Positions 53,170 through 63,700 of a DNA stretch of 64,000 bases are shown one piece after another. The notes under the pieces were generated by a model that had not been told where the DNA came from, did no database searches, and worked only from the letters and a program-made list of their open reading frames with translations. Source of the DNA: Tribonema minus (Eukaryota; Sar; Xanthophyceae; Tribonematales; Tribonemataceae); NCBI GenBank assembly GCA_017506865.1, contig JAFCMP010000528.1, positions 62,001 through 126,000 of the forward strand, in the 5' to 3' direction. Position numbers and translations under genes: made by a program. Within the stretch, counting starts at the first letter, position 1. Each line of letters starts with the position of its first letter.

Positions 53170-53517
53170 CATTATGAGGGCACGCTGCCGCAGGCTGCGA
53201 ACAGCAGATTGCCCTTGACCAGCGCAGACGTCGCGACGTCCGTTTGGTACTCAAGTTTCCTTGGTGACCAAGGCCCGAAGGCACACCAGCCCAGAATTCT
53301 GGCGGGGGTAGAGCATTGTGCTACTGCCCGCCCGCCTGCAAACACAAATGCAGGATGTACACTACTTCTACCCTGTGTCTGCTGGTTTTGCATGAGTGAC
53401 TGGTGAAGTGTACTGCTGCAGCAGTCCCGCACACCGTGTGACAAGCCCCCCGTGCCTGCCCCCCCCCCCCCCCCCTCCCCCCCCCCCGTCCCGGCTGCAT
53501 GACCTCCATACTGCCCC
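53170..53517 (-). ncRNA. Conserved Fanzor 3' non-coding end, candidate guide-RNA (omega-RNA) region
   Basis: The 340 bp after the Fanzor stop codon are kept in all four copies: 16047-16385 (plus), 47687-48034, 53170-53517 and 58655-59003 (minus). They end at the same CTCATA.TGA boundary, beyond which the unique flanks differ. TnpB and Fanzor elements are known to encode their guide RNA at this end. The sequence contains GGCGGGGGTAGAGCATTGTG- and GACGTCGCGACGTC-like inverted repeats that could fold. That it is transcribed as a guide RNA is inference. Confidence 0.3.
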
Positions 53518-55250
53518 TCATGCCATTATGGCATCCCCCTCTTCGTCGACCCCCTCCTCGTCACCACCGCCCTCCCCGTCATCGACGTCCCCCCCCCCCC
53601 CATCACCGCCCTCGTCGCCGTCGCCGTCGCCGCCCTCCTCGCCATCCTCCTCCTCGCCATCCTCCTCCTCGTTGTCCTCCTCATCATCGTCCTCCTCGTC
53701 GCTTTCCTCCTCTTCGGTGTCCTCCTCCTCTTCTTGATCCACCGGGACATACCCCGGGATGATGTCATCGACGCCGCACGTGGCATACACGCCGCGCATG
53801 CCGAGGTTGGCACGCGCATTTGTGTCGCGGTCGATGACAGCAACCCCCCCCTCCGCCGCCTGAGCGAGAGCGCAGTCCTCGTTTCGGCAAACCCTGTTTC
53901 TGTGCCCGAAGTCATCGCCGCCGCCCCGCGTGGCCCCCCCACACACCAGGCACGAGAACGAACTGTATGGCTGTGGCGTCATCAATGTCGGACACCGGCA
54001 TGCCAGCTGCGCCACCAATTTCTTGATGGGAATGGCGGCGCGGCCGCCGGAGGGGAAGCGCGCACAAGCGCCGAAGAAGATGATGCGACGGGGCCTCCTG
54101 TGCGTGTCGCGCCATCTCCTGTGCCTGCGCTTGCGCCGTGGATACTCGCGGCCGCGGGACCGCACACGCTTCCATCCCGGCGGCCTGTGCTGCCGCCGAA
54201 ATGGGGCCAGCTTTTCTGCCATCTTGGCAGTGGCGGCCTGCTGCGCACGGAAGCGGCTGAACCTCTGATGCCGTCGTGCTGGGTTCAGCAGCTCTCCCCA
54301 CATGGCATCTGCATGTTGCCCCCACGTGGTGCAGTAGGCGCGCAGCACCTGCAATGATGCAGCCACCAGGACGGGCACCGTGTGCACACAGAGCGGAATG
54401 AGTGGGGGTTACCATTACAGTGGAGGCAAAGGGTAGAGTCACGTGAGGGCCCACCGTATCAGATTGTAGAGGACATACTACCATCACGAAAGCCCCAAGG
54501 CTTCTTCTCCCACTGTCAGAGCTGCACAGTGACTCACACTCATCGGCTCTTCACAACGGTCATACATCATGTGCACCAAAATTCAGTGAATGACAGGCCC
54601 TTGGTGTGATGTGCCATTGATCTTGAGACCCCCAATACTTTTCAATGACAGCAGCAAACGAACATACGAATGCACATCACACCATGCTTTCAAACTTTGA
54701 TGCGCTCCTGTAACTGTAGCAGTCACGTGGCACTTGCTGATTCAATGACAAATACGGACACGTTCAACCGTCATGGTGTCATGTGCTCGCTCCCATTGTG
54801 CATCGAGATAGACAGCAGTGGGCCCTTGCGCACATTTGAACCAGTATGACACAAGGCAAGAGCATGCATGTATGCACACTCATGCAAGAGCCTGCGGTGC
54901 TGGCTCAAGACAACACAAGGCCCGGTGCTGCTGCAGTGCCCGGCAATTCTTACCTGATAGCGGCCCGTGCGCGTGTGCCTGTCCGCGAGCGCCGCGAGTG
55001 CATCGCTGTACGCCTGGTTGGCCCCGCGGCGTTGCGCCTCCCCCTGCTCATTGCGGACAGACTGTGCCCATACGCGGTACTCCGCCCCTGACACCTCCTG
55101 CGCCGTTACGCCCTCGCCCTCTGCAGCACTGACCCTGTACAGCACGTGCATCACATGTCTGCCGCATTGCTCTGCCCTTAAGTTGTGTAGGTCCTCACCG
55201 ACTACTGCACCACCTTGAAGTTCGCTGAGCTCGAGGGACGGCATGTACAA
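53518..55250 (-). CDS. Fanzor-like RNA-guided nuclease relative, array copy B (two exons, longest frame)
   Basis: Exons about 54954-55250 and 53518-54348, in phase, giving 375 residues from the first in-frame ATG to TGA. Residues: helical SGAEYR region about 50-99; VLRAYCTTWG 100-109; Arg-rich stretch about 155-187; FFG with Gly192 at the canonical RuvC-II position; Gln225 in TPQPYSS, where copy 1 and typical Fanzors have Glu; zinc-ribbon Cys232, 235, 253, 258; RuvC-III Asp274 in RDTNARAN; Asp/Glu-rich tail 304-375. Fanzors are eukaryotic TnpB homologues that cut DNA guided by a transposon-encoded RNA. This copy is shorter than usual and lacks a recognisable RuvC-I Asp, so it is probably inactive as a nuclease. 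The start codon is uncertain. It is the only array copy whose C-terminal frame runs through to DAIMA. Confidence 0.6.
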
Positions 55251-55536
55251 TGAGTTGCTGCACCCTGCGCGGAGTGTTCAGCGGTGCGTCCATTTCAGCG
55301 TGCAGCAGAGGGCGGTCGCCACGATGGCGGAGGTGATCGCGCCGATGCGACGGCAGCGGATGCCGCCCGAATGGGGACCCAGGCGGCAGCGGAAACAGAA
55401 GCAGCGCAAGTGGCGGACCAACCTCCAGGCGGGACGGCGTGTTGTGTTCTTCGGTGTCGCCGCACGGGTGGCGGCGCGCGGCCGTCCTGATTCCCACAAA
55501 GGCGTTGGTGTGGCGGGGGGGGGGTGGGGGGGGTGA
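55243..55536 (+). pseudogene. Second, inverted Fanzor-like fragment in unit B
   Basis: Duplicate of the unit A fragment, with the same LLHPARSVQR ... RRVVFFGVAARV segment facing the minus-strand gene head to head. It differs by a few codons (for example VIAPMRR for VIEPMRR) and shorter G runs, so the frame closes earlier. Confidence 0.5.
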
Positions 55537-58330
55537 GGGGGGGTTACCCACGTGCCAGTGATGGTGGGGGCAGTGGCAGTGCTGGGTTGCGCGGGCTGCG
55601 CGGGCCAGTGCACGCAGTTGCCAGTGCTGCCTGTCGAGGGTGGCAGTGGCACGTGTGACAGGGTAGGTTAATATATTAGTAGCAACAGGGGGAGGGGTTG
55701 TTGCGGTAGCATGGTAGCTGGTGCAGCATATGCACGTGTAGTCAGGTGTGGGCTGGAATGGACCCTAGAGGTTGCCAGCCCCCACTGCTTATCTTTCAAG
55801 CATCATGACCAAGGAGCTTTTGTTGAGCGACAGGGGACCTTTCGGCAACCGGGGGCCACCCCCTGTCTTGGGAAGGAGTCTAACTCCGCAGTCGGGCTCT
55901 CATCGCGACCCCGCTATTATGAGACTTGGCTGCATCATTTCATTTCAAAGGCTTGGCAGGTGCCGCGCATGGATGCTCGAACGCATAGTGTACACCTGCA
56001 CGGCTGCGCCACCTCTGCGGCCATGAAGTCGCACCTGCTGGCTGCTGTGCTTTTGGCAACAATGAGGCGGCCAGCAGCCTAAGTGCTCAGGCTGATGCTG
56101 CCACGCTTGAGTCTGCCAGAATCACGGACATCGCAGTGCCGCTACGGGCATTGCAATTGCCGGAGCTCCGAGGGCTCCGGGGCCTAGGAATGCCAGTCCT
56201 GGGGCTGCAAGTGCCAGCCGCATGCACGGCCCAGGCTTCATGATGTCATATATATAATGCACAATGCTGCGGCCGACAATATATTATCAATGAATTCATG
56301 CCAGCATGGCTGCTGGAGCTCTGCGACTTAGTGCTGACGAGCACGATGCGGTCACCTGATTTGTCACACGGTGCAGCAGTCGTGTGCACTGCACAATCAT
56401 CATGTTGAGCAGGGACTGCAGCCAGTGGCTGAGGCCATATCACACGTACGGTGCCACTCTTTGCGAGGACTGATGGCAGATGCCATTAGCAAAAAGTCGC
56501 GCACAGCTGTTGCCGAGCCGCTCCCAGCATCGCTGTTGTGGTGGGCAGCAGATACAATGGCTGCAGCATTACATTAACCCTCATTGCCGCTGTGTAAGCG
56601 ATCTAGAAGTATGCAGCAACCGCTCTCACAGCAGCCGCGATTGCTGGGTCATGCAGCCCTGCACACACTGTGGCACTCGGCACCACGCCTGCCAGAGACG
56701 CCGAGGTGGCCCTTCCCTCCCCTGACCCTCTGTGATACCCACGGTGTCAAGTTGCATTGTTTTATGAGATTGCGTACCTGTACAAGTCTCTGTGGCAGCT
56801 GCTATTGATCGAACAATACATTTGCCTCTGCATTTCATACCTGTTGCAAAACTCAACAACAGTGCTGCTAGCAGAGCACCTGAAAGACACCAAACAGTTG
56901 ACCAACCGGCATAGAAGTAGACACCAACCAGATACTGCTTGATTTGACTGCTGACGACACTTCGATGATTACGTGCGCAGTCTGCTTGGTATTAGTTCAC
57001 TGCTGGTGCCGCACTGGTGCTGGTTGTGTTGCGTGTGTACCTGGCAAAGCTTTGCGCTGCTGGTGCTGTTCTGTCGTGCTGAGTGCGTGCGTGCCAGCGC
57101 GCTGGCCACCGCGGTGGCCAGCTGTTTTGTGTCAGTGACACGAATGGCAGTGTAGCAGCGACTGACTGCTGGCAACCTTCAAGGGCTGCTCGTGTGGTGT
57201 GCTGCGCTGCTGTCAGCTGCGCGCCGGCAGTTCAAGGGTTTTGTTGAGGTCCGCAGGGCAAAATGAACGTCATCCAGCGTGAGAGAACAATTTTTAGCCA
57301 GGGTGAACCCCCTCCAGCCGGGGAGGGGTGGAGGCGGCCGCAACATCTGACCACACGGCGTCTACAGCAGTACGGCTCCTGGAGCGTGAAAGAAGTCATT
57401 GCGCGGCACGAGGCATTGCGCATTCTACTGTCTGCCAATGGGACGGAACGCTGCTGCAAGAGGTGACCCGAGCCCACATCATCCACAGTGCACAGGCTTG
57501 ACGGAGCGAGCCAGTGGGTCGCTGATGGCCCTCTTGAGCACACATGCCGACAGCGGACGGGGTGACCGGGACGCGCGGCTGGCTACCTTTGGTCTTCTTC
57601 TGACAACACACAGCACTCAACCTGACTGTCAGCATGAGTGCCTTCCGATCTCTCTTTGGTCGCGACGAAACTGAACACCGTGGCAGAGTAGGACACCCAA
57701 GGTGGACCCAAAGCAAAGTGCAGAACAGCACTAGACCAGGGCAGGCTGGATTGCAAAGAAGTGATTATTGTGTAGGGGCTTGTGCAAGTGGAGAAACAGT
57801 CATGACGCAGAGTCGGAACAGTGATGAACTGGTGCTGGCCCAGTTCATGGTGGACTAACATGGGTAACTCCGATAAGCTGAGAACCTGTGTAGGTATGCA
57901 TGCACATGCAAGTAGCGTATGTAGGTTTCATACTCCGTCAGGTTGTGAGGCAATTTTACCATTCAGGTGAGGCAGCGCTTGAACGCCAGCGGAACGCATT
58001 GCCACCGCACTGAAGGGATGTGGCGGGATACTAGGAGTTGCTGGAGGGAGCCTTACAGGCCTCCCCTGACCTAGCACTGCAATTGGCAAGAATAACAGCA
58101 ACTGAGAGAGCAGGCTGCGGGGTCACCGAAGGCAGTACAACGGCAGTTGCTGTGGGGGGGGCAACCGTGTGCACCCCATGTGTTATGTCAACCCCCCTTT
58201 CTTTTGAAAGCGTGACAGTCCTAACTTTTGTCCTGCTTCGGTTGCCAAATTGACAAGCGCATTGGTGGTGACGCGATGTTCTCATACAACCCGTAAAGCC
58301 GAGGCGCGTCCTCACTTGAATTCTATCTAA

Positions 58331-58398
58331 GCGGGGGATCGAACCCGCGACTTCCGCTTGACAGCAGCGGTTGGCACACCGTTGTGCCAAAACGGGAA
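58331..58398 (-). tRNA. tRNA-like pseudogene in unit B
   Basis: Identical by eye to the tRNA-like sequence of unit A, with the same 8-base T-loop, C at position 33 and missing acceptor stem. It was duplicated with the unit. Confidence 0.5.
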
Positions 58399-58654
58399 GG
58401 TAAAGCCTTACACAAATCTTGTACCCATACAGTATGATCCCGGTTCCGTACTGCGTACCGTGCACCCCATGTGTTCTGTCATGGTGGTTTGATGAGAAGC
58501 GCACAACTCTGCATGCATTTGCTGAAAGTTGACAGTTGAACTTCAAGTTTGAGATTCAAAATTCAGTGGAAGTAGGGTTGTTCCGCATATCGGGCTAGGG
58601 TTAAGCGTGGTCACGCGCTGAGCAATGCTGCCAGGGCAGTGCTTGTCATATGAT

Positions 58655-59593
58655 CATTATGAGGGCACGCTGCCGCAGGCTGCGAACAGCAGATTGCCCT
58701 TGACCAGCGCAGACGTCGCGACGTCCGTTTGGTACTCAAGTTTCCTTGGTGACCAAGGCCCGAAGGCACACCAGCCCAGAATTCTGGCGGGGGTAGAGCA
58801 TTGTGCTACTGCCCGCCCGCCTGCAAACACAAATGCAGGATGTACACTACTTCTACCCTGTGTCTGCTGGTTTTGCATGAGTGACTGGTGAAGTGTACTG
58901 CTGCAGCAGTCCCGCACACCGTGTGACAAACCCCCCGTGCCTGCCCCCCCCCCCCCCCCCCTCCCCCCCCCCCGTCCCGGCTGCATGACCTCCATACTGC
59001 CCCTCATGCCATTATGGCATCCCCCTCTTCGTCGACCCCCTCCTCGTCACCACCGCCCTCCCCGTCATCGACGCCCCCCCCCCCCCCATCACCGCCCTCG
59101 TCGCCGTCGCCGCCCTCCTCGCCGTCCTCGTCATCGTCGTCTTCCTCGTTGCCGTCCTCCTCATCGTCGTCCTCCTCGTCGCTTTCCTCCTCTTCGGTGT
59201 CCTCCTCCTCTTCTTGATCCGCCGGCGCTGGGACATACCCCGGGATGATGTCATCGACGCCGCACGTGGCATAGATGCCGCGCATGCCGAGGTTGGCACG
59301 CGCATTTGTGTCGCGGTGGATGACAGCAACCCCCCCTCCGCCGCCTGAGCGAGGGCGCAGTTCTCGTATCGGCAAACCCTGTTTCTGTGCCCGAACTCAT
59401 CGCCGCCGCCGCGCGTGCCCCCCCCACACTCCAGGCACGAGACGGAACTGTATGGCTGTGACGTCATCAATGTCGGACACCGGCATGCCAGCTGCGCCAC
59501 CAATTTCTTGATGGGAATGGAGGCGTGACCGCCGGCGGGGAAGCGCGCACATGTGCCGAAGAAGATGATGCGACGGGGCCTCCTGTGCGTATC
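58655..59593. repeat. Tandem array unit C, truncated and diverged
   Basis: Starts at the same boundary as unit B and is close to it up to about 59030. It then becomes visibly more diverged through the Fanzor coding part (extra codons near 59221, different acidic-tail microsatellite) and stops abruptly near 59593 after CCTCCTGTGCGT. Unrelated sequence follows. Confidence 0.85.
59004..59593 (-). pseudogene. Fanzor-like C-terminal fragment, array copy C
   Basis: Carries DTHRRPRRIIFFGTCARF, TSQPYSSVSC, zinc-ribbon cysteines, IHRDTNARANLGM and the acidic tail ending DAIMA. The frame changes once between the zinc ribbon and RuvC-III. The upstream part is missing. It differs from copies A and B at many codons, so it descends from an older, separate insertion. 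Confidence 0.6.
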
Positions 59594-60455
59594 CTGTGGA
59601 CGTGTGTTTTGTAGATACCCTGTAGTATACGGCCGCAAGGCCACATCTTATAGCTTACCTCTCGTGGATCTGGTCACTGCATGTACGGCAAACGCTATGG
59701 ATGCCACAGTGTGTGTCGTCTAAGACATCCTGTATACTATAGTATACGACCGCAAGGCCACAACTTATGTGGCATGTGCCCTTCAATGCGTGCGGCTTGC
59801 AGCACAGTACTAGTCACATGGCTGGGGTGCGGGCCACATATGAAGGGGCAGCAGTTATGATGGCAGTGGTGGGGTCAAAAAAGTTGTCACCCCGGGGCCT
59901 CAAGGAAAATAAAGTTGAATCATTGCAGCCTGAGTGATGTGCCAATGTTGTCCTGCCCTGGCTCTGAGTCAGCTGCCAAGGCCTCGCAGCGCTTGATCGC
60001 TGCCTGCTGCTGCTGCTGTTGAGCCACCATCGCTGCTGCACACTGTTGGCAACAGGTCCAGGCCACACTGCGGCGTCCAGAACCATAGTAATGAGCGGCG
60101 CGATACGTTTGTGGTGTTCATGACCGTTAAGCACTGTCTTTCCGCGAGTCGTCAAGGGAGTCAACACCACTGGTCAATTCTGCAGCATCCCTGCTGCACT
60201 TCATCGGTGACACTGTCAGTTCACTGAATCAGCGACGCCAATAATGCAGCACCTTCACTGATGTGGGATGGTTAGGGTTGCCAAATGGGTACAACGTAAT
60301 ATATATTGTAGGTGAATGCATGTTGTAGCGGTTCAGTTGTAAATTTTGGATTATACTGCGTGTTCGGCCGCCGCTATTTGGCATATGTTGCGGTGTTTAA
60401 AGCAGTGCAGAGTTGCCCACTCCTGCGCTAAACAAAGCGTTTGAAGAGCATATGT
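59594..60455. other. Non-coding stretch with a repeated GGCCGCAAGGCC motif
   Basis: A block TAGTATACGGCCGCAAGGCC with CACATCTTAT following near 59625 recurs near 59739 as TAGTATACGACCGCAAGGCC with CACAACTTAT. The motif is itself nearly palindromic and may be part of a small element whose other end I cannot place. No coding frame is supported in the rest. Confidence 0.4.
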
Positions 60456-60463
60456 ACATTCTT

Positions 60464-61188
60464 TAGAGTTGTCAGCCGATGCCTATTGTCGGCTTTTTCC
60501 TCAACGGGGTCCCAGCCGGCTCGGCTACACCGGCTAGCCGATGCTTGGCATATGAGTTGGCTTTCCACCGGCTTTTGGTCGGCTCAGGAGATTTAAAGCG
60601 GCTTGAACCGCTGTCAGCGTTCTTTTGGTTGATGCTTTCACTCTCCTCGGCTCCTCACGAGCGTCGATTTCCACTACTCTGGCACTCATCGGACACTGTA
60701 AAGCTGATGCGGGAATGATGCTGCTCATGCAGCCACCGGCAGAGCATACTGAGCGCGCAGGCACCCACGGTCTCACGCTCGGTTCAATTCAGAGTTGAAA
60801 ATGGTCGCGGCCTCGCTTTCTATGGCTTGTATTTACGCCTTTGCGGCAGTACGTGTGATGAATGCTTTCCGTACCCCCATGATCAGCAGACTGCATCAAC
60901 AGCATCGGCTCTGCGCATCTCTGGTGTGTTTGTTGCATGAGTCAGAAGCTGGTGATTCGTGTCAGGCAGCATCGTAGTGAGGCTGCATGGTCCGTTGTCA
61001 TCTGTAAGGCACCTAGCCGCCTTCTTGGGTGCCTAAAGTCACTCCAACAGCTCACGCTTGCTCGTTGGCTGCATTGCGCATTTTTCGAAAAAGCCGACAA
61101 AAAGCCGGGGTATCTATCAGCTCGGCTAACCGGCTACACCGGCTAGCCGAAGCCGATCGGCTTACCCGATGGTCGGCTGACAACTCTA
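60464..61188. mobile_element. Non-autonomous hAT-type DNA transposon
   Basis: Ends are perfect inverted repeats TAGAGTTGTCAGCCGA (60464-60479 and 61173-61188), flanked by a perfect 8-bp duplication ACATTCTT (60456-60463 and 61189-61196). An 8-bp target duplication with TAGAG-type termini is the hAT signature. Many CGGCT / AGCCG pentamers, including CGGCTAGCCG, crowd both subterminal regions, as expected for hAT transposase binding sites. The 725-bp interior has no transposase frame, so it needs a partner elsewhere. Perfect ends suggest a fairly recent insertion. Confidence 0.92.
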
Positions 61189-61196
61189 ACATTCTT

Positions 61197-62410
61197 AAAT
61201 GTCAACAGCTGCGCGCTCTGGTCAGTGAGTGTTGTGTGGCCTGCACCTCGTCCATATAGCTCGTTACTGCGTAACAAGCGCACTCCGGTCACCGATGTGC
61301 CTTGCGGCCACAGTTTGTCTAGAAGCTATGCACTACCACTGGCAGGGCGGGAGTCAATGACACGTGTACAATGACCAGAGTTATGAGAACCAATATGTTA
61401 CAGTAGTAGTCGGCAAATAGCAATGCCTGACGCACAGGGATAGTGTGTACATGCCATGGTGAACATGCAATGGAAGTGCACAGAAGAGTTGAAGACACAT
61501 TGTCATAACAACTTGAAGTGCAGTGGGGAAACACCATCCTCACGGGGAACGCATGGCAGCAATTGTGCAATCGTCATTGCCACACATAACGCTTGGGTTG
61601 GTGGCAGGATTTTCGATGTGGCAGCAGCCCGTGCCAAAGAAGTCTGATTGACTGTATCAGATTGCCAAGGAAATTAAACTCCTCTCTCTAGCCGCCTTGG
61701 CTGATTCTTTGTTATTGCTTCATCTTGTGCCGAAATGCCGAAAACTTTGAACTTCATTGAACTTCAAGGTAAGCTTCAGCTTCATTCTAAAAGGTGTCCG
61801 TGATTGATGGCAGTTGCAGGCAGCGCAGCATTGCTCAGCGCATGACCTCATAGCCCTAGCCCTACATTCGGAGCAATCCCTACTTCAACTTAACTTGAAG
61901 CTCAACTTGACTTTCTTGGGCTTCATTGACTCAAAATTAAACTGAATTTTAAAGGTCAACATACGCATGCATTCTCATCAACCACCGCACATGCTGTCAC
62001 ACTTGCTTTTCTGCATGCCACAGTTGTTCTTTGTTTATTTCTGCAAACACTTCCAAGAATGCAAGAACTGCAGCTCCTGTGTTCGTATCAAGCATGTGCT
62101 CACACGCATTTGTGAGTGCAGCTGTCCGTGAGCGCAGGCGCTACCTACTACCTTGCAGGTCCGCGCTGAGGGAGGCTCGCAACCCGCCCCCCAGGGTAAA
62201 TTGCATTCAAAGCTGCACCTCGCCGAGCTCCTGGGTGTAAATTGCATTCAAACCTATATTCCGCAGCTGACCAGCTTGGACCTGCAGCCATTAACGAATG
62301 AAATAACTTTGAAAACATAACAGCGTTTTGCCAGACAAGACAGCAGATGCGGAATCGCTTCAAGCTCGTGCACCGAATACATCAAATACATTCACGTAAT
62401 AGCCATGCTG
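61197..62410. other. Gene-free stretch
   Basis: No gene supported. TTGAACTTCAA-type motifs cluster near 61745-61960, like those scattered in the 17-21 kb repeat cluster. A GTAAATTGCATTCAAA block is repeated about 42 bp apart near 62195 and 62237. Confidence 0.35.
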
Positions 62411-62416
62411 CAGCGC

Positions 62417-62818
62417 TCATCCTTGCAAAGCTGCGATGCCAGTTGGGCGCTGCAGGCGCGCCGCGGCGGCGCCGCGCAACAGGGGCGCGTGTGCTGCAGC
62501 TGGGATCACATTGGCGTGCGCAAGCACAGCCTGAGCAGTAGGCACGGAGCCGTGCAGCGCTTGCACTGAAGCGAACACAGCAGCACACAAGATCACCAAA
62601 AAGAGCTGGAGTAGCCACTGCAGCAGTAGCTCCAGTGGCATATGAGTGCTGCAGTGTGCAGGCACCGCCAGCTCAAACAAGTGTGCCACACTGCGACAGC
62701 ATAGCCACCAAGTCAAAAGGTGCACGTACACCAAAACCAATGCAACGGCATGCCATGCAGTGCCCACCAGCCTGAGTAATGCCAGCAGCGGCAGTGCAGC
62801 AGCGCACACATGCCGCAA
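62417..62818 (-). CDS. Doubtful 133-residue hydrophobic open frame
   Basis: The ATG-to-stop frame is rich in Leu, Ala and Val, with about three stretches long enough to span a membrane (for example LVGTAWHAVALVLVYVHLL and LLLQWLLQLFLVILCAAVF). No family recognised, no clear splice sites. Alanine/leucine-rich frames of this length arise by chance in GCA/GCT-rich DNA, so it is listed only because it is complete. Confidence 0.2.
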   Translation of the reverse strand: MRHVCAAALPLLALLRLVGTAWHAVALVLVYVHLLTWWLCCRSVAHLFELAVPAHCSTHMPLELLLQWLLQLFLVILCAAVFASVQALHGSVPTAQAVLAHANVIPAAAHAPLLRGAAAARLQRPTGIAALQG

Positions 62819-62969
62819 GCAAGCTGCAGAAAGTGGCCGAAAGAACGTGAAGTGCAGCAGCAGTACATGACCACCGCCGCAGCAATAGCAGAGTCACAAG
62901 CTGCTTGCATCACGCGCTGTACCTCTCACATGAGTTGCAAATCGTCCACGATGGCTCGTACCGTGAATC

Positions 62970-63155
62970 ACGGGGTATAAGATAGTACCTCCGTATAAGA
63001 AATGGGTGTCTTATACGGCGTACAAGACACCCGTTTCTTGTAGCATTTTGACAGGCAAGTACATAACATACTAGGTTTGCCGCACAAGAAACCCCCTTTC
63101 TTACACGCGGTATAAGAAACCTCAGCGTGTAAGAAAGGGGTTCCTTACATGACGG
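62970..63155. repeat. Palindromic TATAAGAAAC-type repeat cluster, left part
   Basis: Several copies of CGTATAAGA and its reverse complement form hairpins: GGGTGTCTT ... AAGACACCC near 63006-63032, and a strong stem ACCCCCTTTCTTACACGC / GCGTGTAAGAAAGGGGT at about 63090-63141. The layout suggests a folded-back or palindromic mobile repeat. Confidence 0.6.
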
Positions 63156-63336
63156 ACACAGTGTCAGAAACCACGTACGTACCTTATGCAGTAAGCAAGG
63201 CAACTTTGCAAATTTTAGCAAAGCACCAACGGCAGGCATGCAGCAAGCAGTACATGAGCTTGGCAGGGCCCTCGCTTGCGCTTAGCAGCAGGCTGGGGTT
63301 TGCTGGTAGCGGTCATCTAATTCACCATTGCTGGTG

Positions 63337-63337
<1 letters not shown>

Positions 63338-63389
<52 letters not shown>
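63338..63389 (+). repeat. (GCT)17 microsatellite
   Basis: Uninterrupted GCT/CTG triplets, readable as poly-Ala, poly-Leu or poly-Cys, with no supported gene around them. It sits between the two palindromic repeat clusters. Confidence 0.95.
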
Positions 63390-63519
63390 AACGGCTAAAC
63401 CAGCTGCACTACCACCGGCGGCAATATCGTTCATTGTTCAGCCGTACCACATCTCACTGCCTCCCCCCTGTCTCTGTCTGCTCTCAACTTTAAGACCCCC
63501 CAAAACCGTTTGTGATGCA

Positions 63520-63700
63520 CGCGCATACGCCGTATAAGATACCTGTTTCATATGGCACTTTCTTTGACAGTCATGTATTTGAGATACTAGGTCTGCTGTA
63601 TAAGGTAAACCCTTTCTTATACGCCGTATTAGAAACCCGTACCTAAGACGGCCTAAAAGCTGGCGTTGTTAACGGAACGAGTGTCTTATAACCCGTGCTT
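63520..63700. repeat. Palindromic TATAAGAAAC-type repeat cluster, right part
   Basis: Shares the order CGTATAAGA ... TTTGACAG ... ATACTAGGT ... CCCTTTCTTA ... AGAAACC with the left cluster (62970-63155), with moderate divergence. It is a second copy of the same repeat. The remaining 63700-64000 shows nothing I can support. Confidence 0.6.

Larger units (their letters stand above)
53170..58654. repeat. Tandem array unit B (about 5.48 kb)
   Basis: Same layout and near-identical sequence to unit A. Both its left and right boundaries fall at the CATATGATCATTATGAGGGCACGC junction, so this unit is the clean repeat period. Differences from A seen by eye are single bases (for example AGGATGGCGG versus ACGATGGCGG near 49840 / 55321) and C/G run lengths, which means a recent duplication or ongoing homogenisation. 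Confidence 0.95.

Noticed and set aside
47687-59593. Viral origin of the Fanzor array
   Set aside because: Fanzors occur in large DNA viruses, but no capsid, packaging or polymerase gene is present; the flanks are ordinary repeats and host genes.
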